Below the pieces are notes generated by a model, which was not told the DNA's origin, did not search any database, and saw only the letters and a program-made list of their open reading frames with translations. Of a stretch of 64,000 nucleotides of DNA, positions 8,929 to 18,610 are shown piece by piece (the first letter of the stretch is position 1; each line of letters begins with the position of its first letter). The position numbers and the translations under genes were made by a program. Source of the stretch: Staphylococcus debuckii (lineage in GTDB: Bacteria; Bacillota; Bacilli; Staphylococcales; Staphylococcaceae); the NCBI RefSeq assembly GCF_003718735.1, contig NZ_CP033460.1:806001-870000 (forward strand), in the 5' to 3' direction.

Positions 8929-9855
8929 TTAACGATGTCCTTCAGGATATTCTCCGATGATGCGAACTTCCGGATGTAGCTCTACATCAAATTTTTCTTT
9001 AACGACCTTTTGAACATGGTGGATTAAATCTTCATAATCTGTGGCTGTACCATTATCGACATTCACCATAAATCCAGCGTGTTTTTTCGAAACTTCTACA
9101 CCGCCGATACGATGTCCTTGCAACTCTGAGTCTTGGATCAATTTGCCGGCAAAGTGGCCAGGAGGTCGTTGGAAGACACTGCCGCAAGAAGGATATTCAA
9201 GTGGTTGCTTCGTTTCACGACGCTCAGTCAAATCATCCATTACAGCTTGGATATCTTCTTGATTACCCGGTGTTAAATTAAAGGCCGCTTCAAGCACCAC
9301 CAAATGCTGCTTTTGCACAATACTGCTACGGTAACCCAATTCCAATTCATCACGAGTCAAAGTCACCAATTCACCGCGTTCATTGACACAAACCGCATGT
9401 TCAATACAGTCACGGATTTCGCCGCCATAAGCACCCGCATTCATAAACACAGCACCACCGACAGAACCCGGAATACCGCAAGCAAATTCCAAGCCAGTTA
9501 AAGCCTTATCGCGTGCTTTACGAGAAACATCGATAATTGCAGCGCCACTTCCCGCAATAATCACATTATCTTCAACCTTTATATAATCCATCGATAATAA
9601 ACTCAATACAATACCGCGGATACCACCCTCACGGATAATAATATTAGAACCATTTCCTAAATACGTTACCGGAATATTGTGCATTCTCGCAAAGTGATTA
9701 ATCGCTTGCACTTCATCATTAGTAGTTGGACTTAAATAAAAGTCCGCATTTCCTCCAGTTTGCGTATAAGTATAGCGTTTTAATGGTTCATCAACTTTAA
9801 TAATTTCTTCTGGCAGAACCTTTTTCAGTTCCTTTAGGATGTCATCTTTAAGCAA
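8929..9855 (-). CDS. murB: UDP-N-acetylenolpyruvoylglucosamine reductase MurB
   Basis: MurB reduces UDP-GlcNAc-enolpyruvate to UDP-MurNAc with NADPH, the second committed step of peptidoglycan synthesis. The 308-aa protein shows FAD-binding GNGSN (67-71), the pyrophosphate segment [19 protein letters not shown] (127-145), catalytic Ser226 in SCGSVF and Glu296 in HPEVRIIGE. Translation starts at TTG (9855) after an AGGGAG site. It is transcribed leftward with the CHY zinc-finger gene. Confidence 0.96.
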   Translation of the reverse strand: MLKDDILKELKKVLPEEIIKVDEPLKRYTYTQTGGNADFYLSPTTNDEVQAINHFARMHNIPVTYLGNGSNIIIREGGIRGIVLSLLSMDYIKVEDNVIIAGSGAAIIDVSRKARDKALTGLEFACGIPGSVGGAVFMNAGAYGGEIRDCIEHAVCVNERGELVTLTRDELELGYRSSIVQKQHLVVLEAAFNLTPGNQEDIQAVMDDLTERRETKQPLEYPSCGSVFQRPPGHFAGKLIQDSELQGHRIGGVEVSKKHAGFMVNVDNGTATDYEDLIHHVQKVVKEKFDVELHPEVRIIGEYPEGHR

Positions 9856-9933
9856 GGATAGAACTCCCTTTCAATTATTTTCATCTATTTATTATACCAA
9901 TGATTACCTCAATTGCGAAATACAATCTAACAC

Positions 9934-10458
9934 CTAATCCAAATATTGCCGAGACAATTTCGCAAATAATTTTTCTTTTTGCACCTCATATTCACGGATT
10001 GATTGCGTAGAAGCATGCAACAGTTCTTTTTCTTCTTTGAAAAGAGAGCCTAGAGAGTTGGACCGCTCTAAAGCGTCCTGCATCTGTAAGTAATCCGAGT
10101 AAGCTTTAGATTCAATTTGCAAAATATGTAACCTTACTTGTTGTTTGAGCTCAATCAGATTATTAAACTTTACCATCATTACTTTTTTCTTATAGTGATG
10201 GTGAATACGGTAAAAACCCGCATAATTTAAACGTTTCTCATCTAAAGCCGTAATATCATGCAGATTATTCACACCTACCAAAATATCTAAAATCGGCTCA
10301 GTAGCATAGTTGAAATGTGCAGTTCCACCGATATGATGCACTGATTTTACCGGCGTGTTCAATAATCCGAATAATAAATCTTCATAGTCTTTAAAAAGAT
10401 TATGATACACTACTAATAAGTTCGCATCACTAATGAGCGGCTGTGTCTTTGTGTACAT
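9934..10458 (-). CDS. GrpB-family nucleotidyltransferase-like protein
   Basis: The 174-aa protein resembles the GrpB (UPF0157) family, which has a nucleotidyltransferase-like fold. The recognisable stretch is VKSVHHIGGTAHFNYATEP (about 39-57) followed by ILDILVGV, the equivalent of HIGSTxxx...KPIIDI in relatives. The usual catalytic Ser in GST is Gly here and the second acidic motif is weak, so activity is uncertain. An AAAGGACGG site precedes the ATG. It is transcribed with murB or from its own promoter. Confidence 0.7.
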   Translation of the reverse strand: MYTKTQPLISDANLLVVYHNLFKDYEDLLFGLLNTPVKSVHHIGGTAHFNYATEPILDILVGVNNLHDITALDEKRLNYAGFYRIHHHYKKKVMMVKFNNLIELKQQVRLHILQIESKAYSDYLQMQDALERSNSLGSLFKEEKELLHASTQSIREYEVQKEKLFAKLSRQYLD

Positions 10459-10563
10459 AGTTAACCGTCCTTTTGTAAAAGTCTTATAGGTATTATAATA
10501 TGGAATCTGACATACTCAAACCTTAAATAGAGAAATTAGAGAAACAGACAGGAGTGAACGAAC

Positions 10564-11466
10564 ATGAAAACATGGCTTCTGACAATATTGCTGGTTATTG
10601 TGACCATTTCATTAGCAGCATGCGGCAATAGAACTCAGTCTGATTTAAATCAATTCGAACAATCTATGTCTGAAGTAGACAAGAAACAGAATCATGTCAA
10701 AAAGGTAATGGATGATATGCATTTGAATCGTTTGAATGAACTGAGCAAGTCAGATTTAACCGATAGAAATCAAGAAGATTTTGAACAGATGAGCAAGGAT
10801 ATGGACAAGAAATTGATGCCAGCCTTTCAATCATATAAGGAAGCAGCGAAAGCACTTCCTGCAGGTACTAAAGATGTAAAAGCCTTAAGAAGTCAATATT
10901 TGAAAGAAGTAGATAAGCAAGAGAAAGCTTTAAAAGATGATAGAGCTTATATTCATCTGTGCAACCAATCTATTAAAGCTAACGAAGATATTTTGAATTA
11001 CACACGTCTGTTTGAAAAACGCCGAGCGCAATTAGAGATTAAAGTTTCAGATGCTAAAAAAGCTGGAGAAACAAAAAGTGCAAATGCCCTTGTCAGTAAG
11101 TTGAAAGATAACAATAAGCAGCTGCAAGATGTAGCTAAAAAATATCTGGATGGTGTAGATCCGAAACAAACGAAATCAGTAATCAAAAATAAAATAGAAC
11201 CACTGATTTCAAAACAGATTGAAGACTTGAACCAATCGAATGTAACGGATAGCGAAACTACTAAAGCGCGTCAAAGTGCGATAGAAATGTATTACAGTTT
11301 GCAGAACTATTATGAAACGAGACAACAAACGATTGATATTAGTACGAAATTAGAAGACTATGATATGAATAAATTACCGTTGACAGGGAAAGACTTAAGT
11401 AAGTATCATAAGCAGTATAATAAAAATTTAAAGCATTTAAAGCAAGAATTGAGTAAAAACAATTAA
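10564..11466 (+). CDS. EMYY-motif lipoprotein
   Basis: The 300-aa precursor has a classic lipoprotein signal ending LAAC with Cys20 lipidated, so it should sit on the outer face of the membrane. The mature part is charged and probably coiled-coil. It carries EMYYSLQNYYE near residue 240, the motif that names this staphylococcal lipoprotein group (related to YkyA). Function is unknown. A GGAG site precedes the ATG. Confidence 0.8.
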   Translation: MKTWLLTILLVIVTISLAACGNRTQSDLNQFEQSMSEVDKKQNHVKKVMDDMHLNRLNELSKSDLTDRNQEDFEQMSKDMDKKLMPAFQSYKEAAKALPAGTKDVKALRSQYLKEVDKQEKALKDDRAYIHLCNQSIKANEDILNYTRLFEKRRAQLEIKVSDAKKAGETKSANALVSKLKDNNKQLQDVAKKYLDGVDPKQTKSVIKNKIEPLISKQIEDLNQSNVTDSETTKARQSAIEMYYSLQNYYETRQQTIDISTKLEDYDMNKLPLTGKDLSKYHKQYNKNLKHLKQELSKNN

Positions 11467-11494
11467 GAAATACACCTTTATATTAGTATTTTGG

Positions 11495-11523
11495 TTAACA
11501 TTGAAATATAAAGTGTGTATAAT
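11495..11523 (+). promoter_or_regulatory. Promoter of the bacilliredoxin gene
   Basis: TTAACA (11495-11500), a 17-nt spacer and TATAAT (11518-11523) form a near-consensus SigA promoter about 75 nt before the start codon. Confidence 0.75.
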
Positions 11524-11596
11524 TAGACACATTGAAATATGAAAAATGAAAAGGGACTATCACTTTAAGTGATAAATATTTTTAGAGGTGAATAGA

Positions 11597-11917
11597 ATGG
11601 CTACAAAGCTGACTTCGATTGACCAGTTTAAACAGGTAATTAACGACAACAAATATGTATTTATTTTGAAACACAGCAATACTTGTCCGATTTCTGCAAA
11701 TGCATATGATCAATTCAACAAGTTCTTATATGAACGTGACATTGACGGCTACTATTTAGTAGTTCAAGAACAACGTGAACTTTCAGATTATATCGCAGAA
11801 GAAACTGGCGTGAAACATGAATCACCACAAGCTTTCTACTTTGTAGAAGGAAATGTGAAATGGCATGCGAGTCACGATGACATTAATGTTTCTTCGTTAG
11901 CGCAAGCAGAAGAATAA
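11597..11917 (+). CDS. Bacilliredoxin-like monothiol protein (YtxJ/BrxC family)
   Basis: The 106-aa thioredoxin-fold protein has the single active-site cysteine of the YtxJ/BrxC group (HSNTCPISANA, about residues 23-33). Such proteins remove bacillithiol from oxidised proteins in Firmicutes that make bacillithiol. I start at the ATG at 11597, preceded by GAGGTG; the ATG at 11588 lies too close to that site. It stands alone between two hairpins. Confidence 0.85.
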   Translation: MATKLTSIDQFKQVINDNKYVFILKHSNTCPISANAYDQFNKFLYERDIDGYYLVVQEQRELSDYIAEETGVKHESPQAFYFVEGNVKWHASHDDINVSSLAQAEE

Positions 11918-11952
11918 TAAAATTTAAACAAATGAATGAATAATGAAATTGC

Positions 11953-12037
11953 AACTCTAAGCAAATAGATGCGAGTCGTAAGTCGAAGTATAGACGTCGC
12001 TCGTATTCTATTTAATTGCTTGGAGTTTATTTTTTTA
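11953..12037 (+). terminator. Long hairpin terminator after the bacilliredoxin gene
   Basis: AACTCTAAGCAAATAGATGCGAG pairs imperfectly with CTCGTATTCTATTTAATTGC...GGAGTT, followed by TTATTTTTTT. Confidence 0.75.
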
Positions 12038-12145
12038 GTAGGAATCAAAAGGGGCGTTACAGTAGGTTTTTTTCAGCAAGGACTGTATAATATTAAAGTG
12101 AATCATCAACAAAAAACATTGGGAAACTTTATTTGAGGTGACAAG

Positions 12146-13276
12146 ATGAGAGTATTAGTTGCGATGGATGAATTTAATGGTATCGTTTCAAGTTATGAAG
12201 CCAACCGCTATGTTGAAGAAGCAGTGGCAAGCCAAATTGAAAAAGCAGACATTGTTCAGGTACCGCTATTTAATGGTCGCCATGAATTAATGGATTCTGT
12301 GTTCTTGTGGCAATCAGGTACTAAATATCGCGAAATGGTACATAATGCAGATATGAAGCAGGTAGAAGCGGTATATGGCCAAACTGAAAATGGTTTAACC
12401 ATTATTGAGGCGGATTTATTTTTACAAGGTGAAGCTCCTATTCAGAAGCGTTCAAGTTTCGGCTTAGGTGAATTGATGAAGAAAGCCTTAGATAATGACG
12501 CAGAACATTTAGTCATTTCTTTAGGTAATATTGCAAGCTTTGACGGTGGCGCTGGCATGCTTCAAGCACTTGGCGCAAGATATTACGATGACGAAGGTCA
12601 ACCTATCGATACGAGAAAGGGCACAGAGGTCTTAAAATACATTCGTCATATAGATTTGACGCAATTGCATCCGCGTTTAGCACAAGTGCGCATTCAATTG
12701 GTATCAGACTTTGCCAGCAAAATGTATGGCAAGAATAGTGAGATTATGCAAGTTTATCCATTATTAAACGTTACACGTGAAGAAGCGGCAACAATCGACA
12801 ATTTAGTATGGTATTTCAGTGAAATATTAAAAAATGAAGCACATCTACTGACAAGTACAGTAGAACGCGGCGGTGCTGGTGGCGGCGTTGCAGCATTGTT
12901 AGCAGCGTTATATGATGCTGAAATTCTGACGAGTCATCATTTAGTGGATCAGATTACACATCTAGAAAATTTAATTGAACAAGCAGATTTAGTGATGTTC
13001 GGTGAAGGCGTGAATGAAGCGGACCATTTGCTTGAAACAACAACTTTGCGCATTGCAGAGTTAGCGACTAAATATCATAAACCTTGTATTGCAATAAATG
13101 CCACTAATGATAAATTTGATCGTTACGAGGCATTAGGTGTAACAGGTATGTTTAATTTGTTTATGGAAATGCCTGAGCACTATACAAGCTTTAAAGCAGG
13201 TATTCAAATTCGATTCTATGCTGTCCAAGCATTAAAGTTATTGAAGACACACTTTGATGTGGATAAGAAAGCGTAA
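12146..13276 (+). CDS. Glycerate kinase-family protein, divergent
   Basis: The 376-aa protein has the overall layout of the GarK/GlxK glycerate kinase family: N-terminal LVAMDEFNGIVSSYEA, central SLGNIASFDGGAGMLQALGA (about 126-145) and the glycine-rich GGAGGGVAALLAAL (about 242-255). The family motif TGEGxxDxQTxxGK is altered to FGEGVNEADHLLETTT, with the expected GQT and GK residues missing. Glycerate may therefore not be the substrate. A GAGGTG site precedes the ATG. It converges on pepT and shares its terminator. Confidence 0.75.
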   Translation: MRVLVAMDEFNGIVSSYEANRYVEEAVASQIEKADIVQVPLFNGRHELMDSVFLWQSGTKYREMVHNADMKQVEAVYGQTENGLTIIEADLFLQGEAPIQKRSSFGLGELMKKALDNDAEHLVISLGNIASFDGGAGMLQALGARYYDDEGQPIDTRKGTEVLKYIRHIDLTQLHPRLAQVRIQLVSDFASKMYGKNSEIMQVYPLLNVTREEAATIDNLVWYFSEILKNEAHLLTSTVERGGAGGGVAALLAALYDAEILTSHHLVDQITHLENLIEQADLVMFGEGVNEADHLLETTTLRIAELATKYHKPCIAINATNDKFDRYEALGVTGMFNLFMEMPEHYTSFKAGIQIRFYAVQALKLLKTHFDVDKKA

Positions 13277-13290
13277 ATAGTATATAAAAT

Positions 13291-13341
13291 AAGAGCGGGG
13301 TTGGGACATAATAATGTCTCAGCTCCGCTCTTGTTTTGTGT
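13291..13341. terminator. Bidirectional terminator between glycerate kinase gene and pepT
   Basis: AAGAGCGGGG pairs with CTCCGCTCTT, with an inner TTGGGACAT / ATGTCTCAG stem. T-rich sequence follows on both strands. It belongs to the GGGACA/TGTCTC terminator family seen repeatedly in this window. Confidence 0.85.
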
Positions 13342-13344
13342 TAT

Positions 13345-14577
13345 TTATTTTGTTGTTGGTTGTGCAATTTCTTCAGCGATTCCTAGAATAACTTCTACTG
13401 CACGTTCCATCACATCGATAGAAGCGTATTCGAAAGGACCGTGGAAATTATCGCAACCTGTAAAGATATTAGGTGTTGGCAAGCCCATAAATGAGAGTTG
13501 AGAACCGTCTGTACCGCCTCGAATAGGTTCAGTATTTGGTTCGATTCCAAGTTTTTTGAAGACACGTTTAGGAACTTCAATCACTTCAGGTACTTCATTT
13601 ATTTTTTCAGCCATATTATGGTATTGATCGAACATATCAACCTCAACAGGGTTATTATGATAATCTGCATTGATTTGATCGCGGATTTCTAATAAGCATG
13701 CTTTGCGTGCTTCAAAACGTTCGCGGTCATGATCACGAATAATATACTTCAACTGGGCTTTTTCTGTACTGCCGTTAAAGTTCATTAAGTGGAAGAAACC
13801 TTCGTAACCTTCAGTTTTTTCCGGTACTTCGTCTTCTGGCAGCAAGCTGTCGAAACGCTCACCTAATTTGATTGCATTGACCATTACATCCTTTGCAGAA
13901 CCTGGATGCACGTTTACTCCATGACAAGTAATATTGGCTTCAGCAGCGTTAAAGCTTTCGAATTGCAATTCGCCATATTGGCTGCCGTCCATAGTATAAG
14001 CAAAATCCGCATTAAAGCGATCTACATCAAATTTATGAGGACCGCGACCGATTTCTTCATCAGGTGTAAAGGCAACACGGATACGACCATGTTTGACCTC
14101 AGGATGTTCGACTAAGTAAGTCAATGCGGTCATGATTTCGGCAACACCCGCTTTATCATCAGCGCCTAATAAAGAAGTGCCGTCTGTAATCATCAAAGTA
14201 TGACCTTCTACTGATTTCATAGCAGGGAAGACATCTTGATTTAATTCACGGTCAGTATCGCCGAGTTGAATCGATTTCCCATCGTAGTTTTCAATGATTT
14301 GCGGTTTCACGTTTGAAGCATTGAAATCATGAGAAGTGTCCACATGTGCTAAGAAGCCAACTGTCGGTACTTCATCAGCAATATTGCTTTCTAATGTGGC
14401 AAATAAATAACCATTATCATCTATATCAGTTTGCAGACCTAATTCTTCCAATTCTTGTTTCAGCAGATTCAATAAATCCCATTGCTTTTCAGTAGATGGT
14501 GTAGTTTCTGAATCTGGGTCAGATTGAGTATCAATCTCAGCATAACGTTTGAGTCTATCGATTAATTCTTGTTTCAC
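13345..14577 (-). CDS. pepT: Peptidase T (tripeptide aminopeptidase)
   Basis: PepT is a cytoplasmic dizinc M20B peptidase that removes N-terminal residues from tripeptides. The 410-aa product carries the family metal and catalytic motifs in order: AHVDTSHD (His/Asp ligands, about 78-85), [20 protein letters not shown] (catalytic Glu pair), [21 protein letters not shown], and IRGGTDGS...CDNFHGPFE near the end. Translation starts at GTG (14577) after AAGGGGTGC. It lies 13 nt downstream of the exporter pair and may be cotranscribed with it. Confidence 0.95.
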   Translation of the reverse strand: MKQELIDRLKRYAEIDTQSDPDSETTPSTEKQWDLLNLLKQELEELGLQTDIDDNGYLFATLESNIADEVPTVGFLAHVDTSHDFNASNVKPQIIENYDGKSIQLGDTDRELNQDVFPAMKSVEGHTLMITDGTSLLGADDKAGVAEIMTALTYLVEHPEVKHGRIRVAFTPDEEIGRGPHKFDVDRFNADFAYTMDGSQYGELQFESFNAAEANITCHGVNVHPGSAKDVMVNAIKLGERFDSLLPEDEVPEKTEGYEGFFHLMNFNGSTEKAQLKYIIRDHDRERFEARKACLLEIRDQINADYHNNPVEVDMFDQYHNMAEKINEVPEVIEVPKRVFKKLGIEPNTEPIRGGTDGSQLSFMGLPTPNIFTGCDNFHGPFEYASIDVMERAVEVILGIAEEIAQPTTK

Positions 14578-14590
14578 TTTTATGCACCCC

Positions 14591-15100
14591 TTAACTTCTA
14601 TTATTCATATTAAATGGTTTATGATATGACTTGCCTTTCATTTTACCATAATTAGCTAGGATACGATTGTAAGTATGATAGGCAATCTCGGCGCAGAGAA
14701 TACCGAAAGCAATCGCTCCTGAAATTAAGGTTACTTCTAAGAAAGTATTAACAGCATGTGTATATTGGTTTGTAACTAAGAAGCGTGTCGCCTCATATGC
14801 TGCGCCCCCTGGTACAAGCGGAATAATTCCCGGCACAATAAAAATAATAACCGGTTGGAAATACCGTTTACTCATTGCATGACTCATAATCGCTAAAATA
14901 AAACTTCCTAGAAATGAGGCTGCAACTTTACCAGTGTTCATATCCATCGCAATGACATAAATAATCCATCCCATAGCTCCAACGAAACCGCAAGCAGGCA
15001 GCAATTTACGCGGCGCATTAAAGAGTATTGAAAATAGTAAAGTAGAACAAAAACTGATTAAAAATTGAAAGATATATTGAAACAACATATTTTCAAACAC
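14591..15100 (-). CDS. ThrE-type threonine/serine exporter, C-terminal-half subunit
   Basis: The 169-aa membrane protein matches the short ThrE-like half (DUF3815 type). It has several hydrophobic spans and the motif [15 protein letters not shown] (about 91-105). With the neighbouring 254-aa half it should form one ThrE-like amino acid exporter. The start could be GTG at 15100 or ATG at 15088; spacing from AAAGG is imperfect for both. Confidence 0.8.
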   Translation of the reverse strand: MFENMLFQYIFQFLISFCSTLLFSILFNAPRKLLPACGFVGAMGWIIYVIAMDMNTGKVAASFLGSFILAIMSHAMSKRYFQPVIIFIVPGIIPLVPGGAAYEATRFLVTNQYTHAVNTFLEVTLISGAIAFGILCAEIAYHTYNRILANYGKMKGKSYHKPFNMNNRS

Positions 15101-15106
15101 GCCTTT

Positions 15107-15871
15107 CTAAAAGAATAGTAAAATAATTGCTACACCTGCACCGATAGCAAATGCAGTTAAAGCAGCTTCCATGCCGCGGGACATTCCTGCCAGCAATTCA
15201 CCAGCCATTAAATCGCGGATTGCATTGGTAATCAAGATCCCTGGGACTAACGGCATTACACCAGCAATGGTGATAATATCTTGGTTTACAGATAATCCAA
15301 GTTTATGGGTGACCGCAGCCACGCCTATTACTACAATGGCACTTATAAATTCAGAGAAGAATTTGATTTGAATAAATCGCTGAACATAATCAAATGTAAG
15401 ATAAGCACCAGCACCGGCGATTACTGCATAGATGAAATCTTGTGCTACGCCTCCGAACATAAATAAGAAGAAGCCGCATGCAATAGATACTGCAATAAAT
15501 TTCGTTAAATATGAATATTGCAATGAAGCATGTTCTAAATGAATTAATTCGGATTTTGCTTCATCAATAGAGAGCTGTTTCTTGGCAATTTTACGAGAAA
15601 TATTATTTGCTAACGCAATCTTTTCTAGATCAGTTGTACGATCTCGTACACGTATTAAACGCGTATTCGTACGATCATTCAAAGAAAAGATGATAGCAGT
15701 ATTTGATACGAAACTGTTGGTGTTATCCAAACCGTAACTGTAAGCAATACGAGACATCGTATCTTCAACACGATAAGTTTCGGCACCGCTTTCTAGTAAA
15801 ATTTTTCCTGCAGTCATCACTACATCTATAACTTTGTTCTCGTCAATTATCGTAATTGCTTCTTCAGGCAC
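15107..15871 (-). CDS. ThrE-type threonine/serine exporter, N-terminal-half subunit
   Basis: The 254-aa protein matches the ThrE N-terminal half (DUF1212 type). A soluble part contains AGKILLESGAETYRVEDTM (about 21-39), typical of the family, and is followed by about five membrane spans including VMPLVPGILITNAIRDL. Start is GTG (15871) after AAGGAG. It lies 6 nt before the short half, so the two are coupled. The substrate is inferred from the family only. Confidence 0.82.
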   Translation of the reverse strand: MPEEAITIIDENKVIDVVMTAGKILLESGAETYRVEDTMSRIAYSYGLDNTNSFVSNTAIIFSLNDRTNTRLIRVRDRTTDLEKIALANNISRKIAKKQLSIDEAKSELIHLEHASLQYSYLTKFIAVSIACGFFLFMFGGVAQDFIYAVIAGAGAYLTFDYVQRFIQIKFFSEFISAIVVIGVAAVTHKLGLSVNQDIITIAGVMPLVPGILITNAIRDLMAGELLAGMSRGMEAALTAFAIGAGVAIILLFF

Positions 15872-16010
15872 CTTGCAGTTCTCCTTCTTGTAAGTATTGT
15901 TGATACTAAAAGTTTACAAGGAAGACCTTCAACTTGCAATAAAACAGGGCAGTTTGAAACACAATTGAAAAAGAAAATATTATGAAAGAGTGGAAAGGGA
16001 AGAGAGCATA

Positions 16011-16051
16011 GAAATAAAAAAGCAGTCTCATGAAATTTTCATAAGACTGCC
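16011..16051 (-). terminator. Terminator after gdpS
   Basis: GCAGTCT / AGACTGC plus inner ATGAAA / TTTCAT pairing, followed on the minus strand by a TTTTTT run. Confidence 0.8.
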
Positions 16052-16057
16052 TTAACT

Positions 16058-17125
16058 TTAAGATTTAACAATCGGGTTAAACATAACTTGGTTACGACCT
16101 TCGTTTTTAGCCATATGCAGCATATCATCTGCATCTTTAAATACTTTGCGTTGAGATTTGTAATCTTCTGCTGTGAGATAACCGATACCGATAGATACGG
16201 ACAATTTGATGACTTCTTTGTCAGGAAGATGGAAGGTTGATTGTTCAACACCCGCTCTGATGCTCTCAGCAAGTTTCACACTTTGGTCTAAAGAATAGCC
16301 GAGTACTACAACTGAAAATTCTTCTCCGCCATTTCGGAAAATTCGAATGTTAGGAGGAACGTAATTAATTAAGAGCTGGGAAATCTGTTTGAGTACTGCA
16401 TCACCTGAACGATGTGTAAAAGCGTCATTGACATCTTTGAAACCATCAATATCAATCAATAACAATCCTAAACTCGTAGATTTATCTTCTGCTTCATCTG
16501 TCATTTTATTCAAATAACGATCAAATTCCTTCACATTCCCTAAACCTGTCAAATAATCATAGCGGTCTTCACTTTCATACCGTTGAACTAAAGTGAAGAA
16601 GCGCCAAATATCTACGAAAGTAATAGATGAAGCAATAGTCACTACGAAGGAAATAGGTATTAAATAAATGATTTCTTGCAAAGTATAGAGCTTTGTAATA
16701 ATAGAAACAATACTTAAAATAATTAAACTGATCGCATTAAGTATCTGTAAAGAAACAATGTCATTTTGTTTGATAAAGGGTCCGATAAAGCTGACAGCAA
16801 GTGCAATAATTAATAAAGCAATATTATAAGCTAACGGATCTCCATAAACAAAGACATCTACGACGAAGATAATTGCTGCAGATACCATCGTGAAAAATAC
16901 ATTAGTGTAGCGTCCTAAGAAGAGCAACGGTACAAATGTTAAAAATAATAAATAATCATGAACTGGAATAGGATATGCAGCCAGTAACAGCGCTACCACA
17001 GTCATTAAGATAGTGACATAGGTTTGCGAGAATTTCATTTGCTTAGTTTCTGAATACTGCAACCTATGAAAGAGATAGATTCCTGCAACGGTAACAGAAA
17101 TATTATAAATGATAGCTTCAATCAT
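16058..17125 (-). CDS. gdpS: Membrane GGDEF-domain protein GdpS
   Basis: The 355-aa protein has about six hydrophobic spans in its first 190 residues (5TMR-LYT-like sensor) and then a GGDEF domain. The active-site loop is RNGGEEF, with GGEEF at 266-270, an accepted active variant. From the literature, GdpS is the one conserved GGDEF protein of staphylococci and affects biofilm and virulence expression apparently without making cyclic di-GMP. An AAAGGAG site precedes the ATG. It is divergent from tarO. Confidence 0.9.
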   Translation of the reverse strand: MIEAIIYNISVTVAGIYLFHRLQYSETKQMKFSQTYVTILMTVVALLLAAYPIPVHDYLLFLTFVPLLFLGRYTNVFFTMVSAAIIFVVDVFVYGDPLAYNIALLIIALAVSFIGPFIKQNDIVSLQILNAISLIILSIVSIITKLYTLQEIIYLIPISFVVTIASSITFVDIWRFFTLVQRYESEDRYDYLTGLGNVKEFDRYLNKMTDEAEDKSTSLGLLLIDIDGFKDVNDAFTHRSGDAVLKQISQLLINYVPPNIRIFRNGGEEFSVVVLGYSLDQSVKLAESIRAGVEQSTFHLPDKEVIKLSVSIGIGYLTAEDYKSQRKVFKDADDMLHMAKNEGRNQVMFNPIVKS

Positions 17126-17227
17126 GTAATCTACTCCTTTGTTTTACCACTTAGTTATTGTAAGTGAAAATATACATTTTGTCATCTCACATCACATAAA
17201 ATACTATTCCATTATGATACATTTAGG

Positions 17228-17351
17228 TATAATTCATGTTAGAATAAGTTATTAGATAATTTAACATTTTGTTAAATGAAAGGAGGTCCACTTGTCAAAG
17301 GACCTGCAACCGTACAACGTCTTTCTTCTTACTAATATAAAAATGTTTTAA
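17228..17351 (+). promoter_or_regulatory. tarO leader with a candidate small ORF and hairpin
   Basis: A TATAAT at 17228-17233 may start a leader of about 160 nt. Within it lies a strong AAAGGAGG at 17279-17286, six nt before a TTG (17292) that opens a 19-codon frame (SKDLQPYNVF...) ending at 17351. The site overlaps a hairpin AGGTCC (17284-17289) / GGACCT (17300-17305). This could be a leader peptide or a translational control element for tarO; nothing here proves it is used. Confidence 0.4.
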
Positions 17352-17403
17352 ATTCACTTTACTTTTAAAAAGATGTTGGAATGGTTTTGACAATGGAAGA
17401 CAG

Positions 17404-18456
17404 ATGATAACACTTTTACTCGTAATATTTTCAATGATTGTCAGCTTAATACTTACACCAATTGTCATTAAGATATCCATAAAACTAGATATAATGGATA
17501 AACCTAATTACAGAAAGGTACATACTAGACCCGTTTCTGTCTTAGGCGGTACAGTAATTCTCTTCTCGTTTTTGTTGGGAATCTGGATTGGACATCCTAT
17601 CGAACGAGAGGTTATTCCGTTAATTATCGGAGCCGTCATTATGTATTTAGTCGGATTAATAGATGATGTGTATAATTTGAAGCCCATCCTTAAATTATTA
17701 GGACAATGTTTAGCAGCATTAGTGGTGGCTTATTACGGTGTCACTATCGACTTTATTCAGTTACCATTCGGTATTATTCATTTCGGTATCTTGAGTGTAC
17801 CTATCACTGTCTTTTGGATTATTGCTATTACAAATGCAATCAACTTAATTGACGGCCTAGATGGACTGGCAGCAGGAGTTTCAACAATTGCCTTCATGAC
17901 GATCGGCTTTATAGCCATCTTGCAAGCAGATATATTCATTATTATGATTTGCAGTGTCATGATCGGTTCGTTAATTGGATTTTTATTTTATAATTTCCAC
18001 CCTGCAAAAATTTTCTTAGGTGACAGCGGTTCGTTGCAACTTGGTTTTATTATCAGCTTTTTATCCTTATTAGGTTTTAAAAATATCACGTTCTTCTCTT
18101 TATTTTTCCCAATCGTGATTTTAGCTGTGCCATTTATAGATACATTATTTGCAATGATTCGCCGTGCAAAAAAAGGACAAAAAATCATGCAAGCAGATAA
18201 ATCACATCTGCATCACAAATTATTAAAGTTAGGCTATACACATAGACAAACCGTAGTGCTGATTTACTCGATTGCAATCTTATTCAGTATTTCCAGTGTC
18301 ATCTTATACCTTTCACAACCATGGGGTGTAGTGATGATGCTGATACTCATTTTAATTACAATTGAGTTAATTGTGGAATTTACAGGATTAATAGATGATA
18401 ATTATCGTCCGTTCTTAAGATTATTAGAAAAAAGACATCAGAAACACGAAGATTAA
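17404..18456 (+). CDS. tarO: Wall teichoic acid glycosyl-1-phosphate transferase TarO
   Basis: TarO moves GlcNAc-1-phosphate from UDP-GlcNAc to undecaprenyl phosphate, the first step of wall teichoic acid synthesis, at the inner face of the membrane. The 350-aa polytopic protein shows LIDDVYNLKP (about 81-90), NAINLIDGLDGLAAG (about 143-157), the aspartate-rich FLGDSGS (about 204) and HLHHKLLKLGYTHRQ near residue 263, all MraY/WecA-family signatures. In S. aureus this locus was first called llm. The ribosome site at the annotated ATG is weak (GGAAGA close to the start). Confidence 0.95.
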   Translation: MITLLLVIFSMIVSLILTPIVIKISIKLDIMDKPNYRKVHTRPVSVLGGTVILFSFLLGIWIGHPIEREVIPLIIGAVIMYLVGLIDDVYNLKPILKLLGQCLAALVVAYYGVTIDFIQLPFGIIHFGILSVPITVFWIIAITNAINLIDGLDGLAAGVSTIAFMTIGFIAILQADIFIIMICSVMIGSLIGFLFYNFHPAKIFLGDSGSLQLGFIISFLSLLGFKNITFFSLFFPIVILAVPFIDTLFAMIRRAKKGQKIMQADKSHLHHKLLKLGYTHRQTVVLIYSIAILFSISSVILYLSQPWGVVMMLILILITIELIVEFTGLIDDNYRPFLRLLEKRHQKHED

Positions 18457-18460
18457 AATG

Positions 18461-18600
18461 AGGGAGCAGAATAGAAATAACATTGGTTCAAATTATTTCG
18501 TCGTTCCGCCCCGATAAAGCTAACTAGAATAGGGAGCAGAACAGAAATAACATTGGTTCAAATTATTTCGTCGTTCTGCCCCGGCAAAGCTAACTAGAAT
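18461..18600. repeat. Two tandem 70-bp palindromic repeats
   Basis: Two copies start at 18461 and 18531 and differ at only a few bases. Each contains an inverted repeat: GGGAGCAGAACAGAAATAA pairs with TTATTTCGTCGTTCTGCCCC around a short loop. The arm GACGAAATAATTTGAA (read on the minus strand) recurs in the terminator after uvrA at 34962-35011. Confidence 0.9.
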
Positions 18601-18610
18601 AGAAAAAGCT

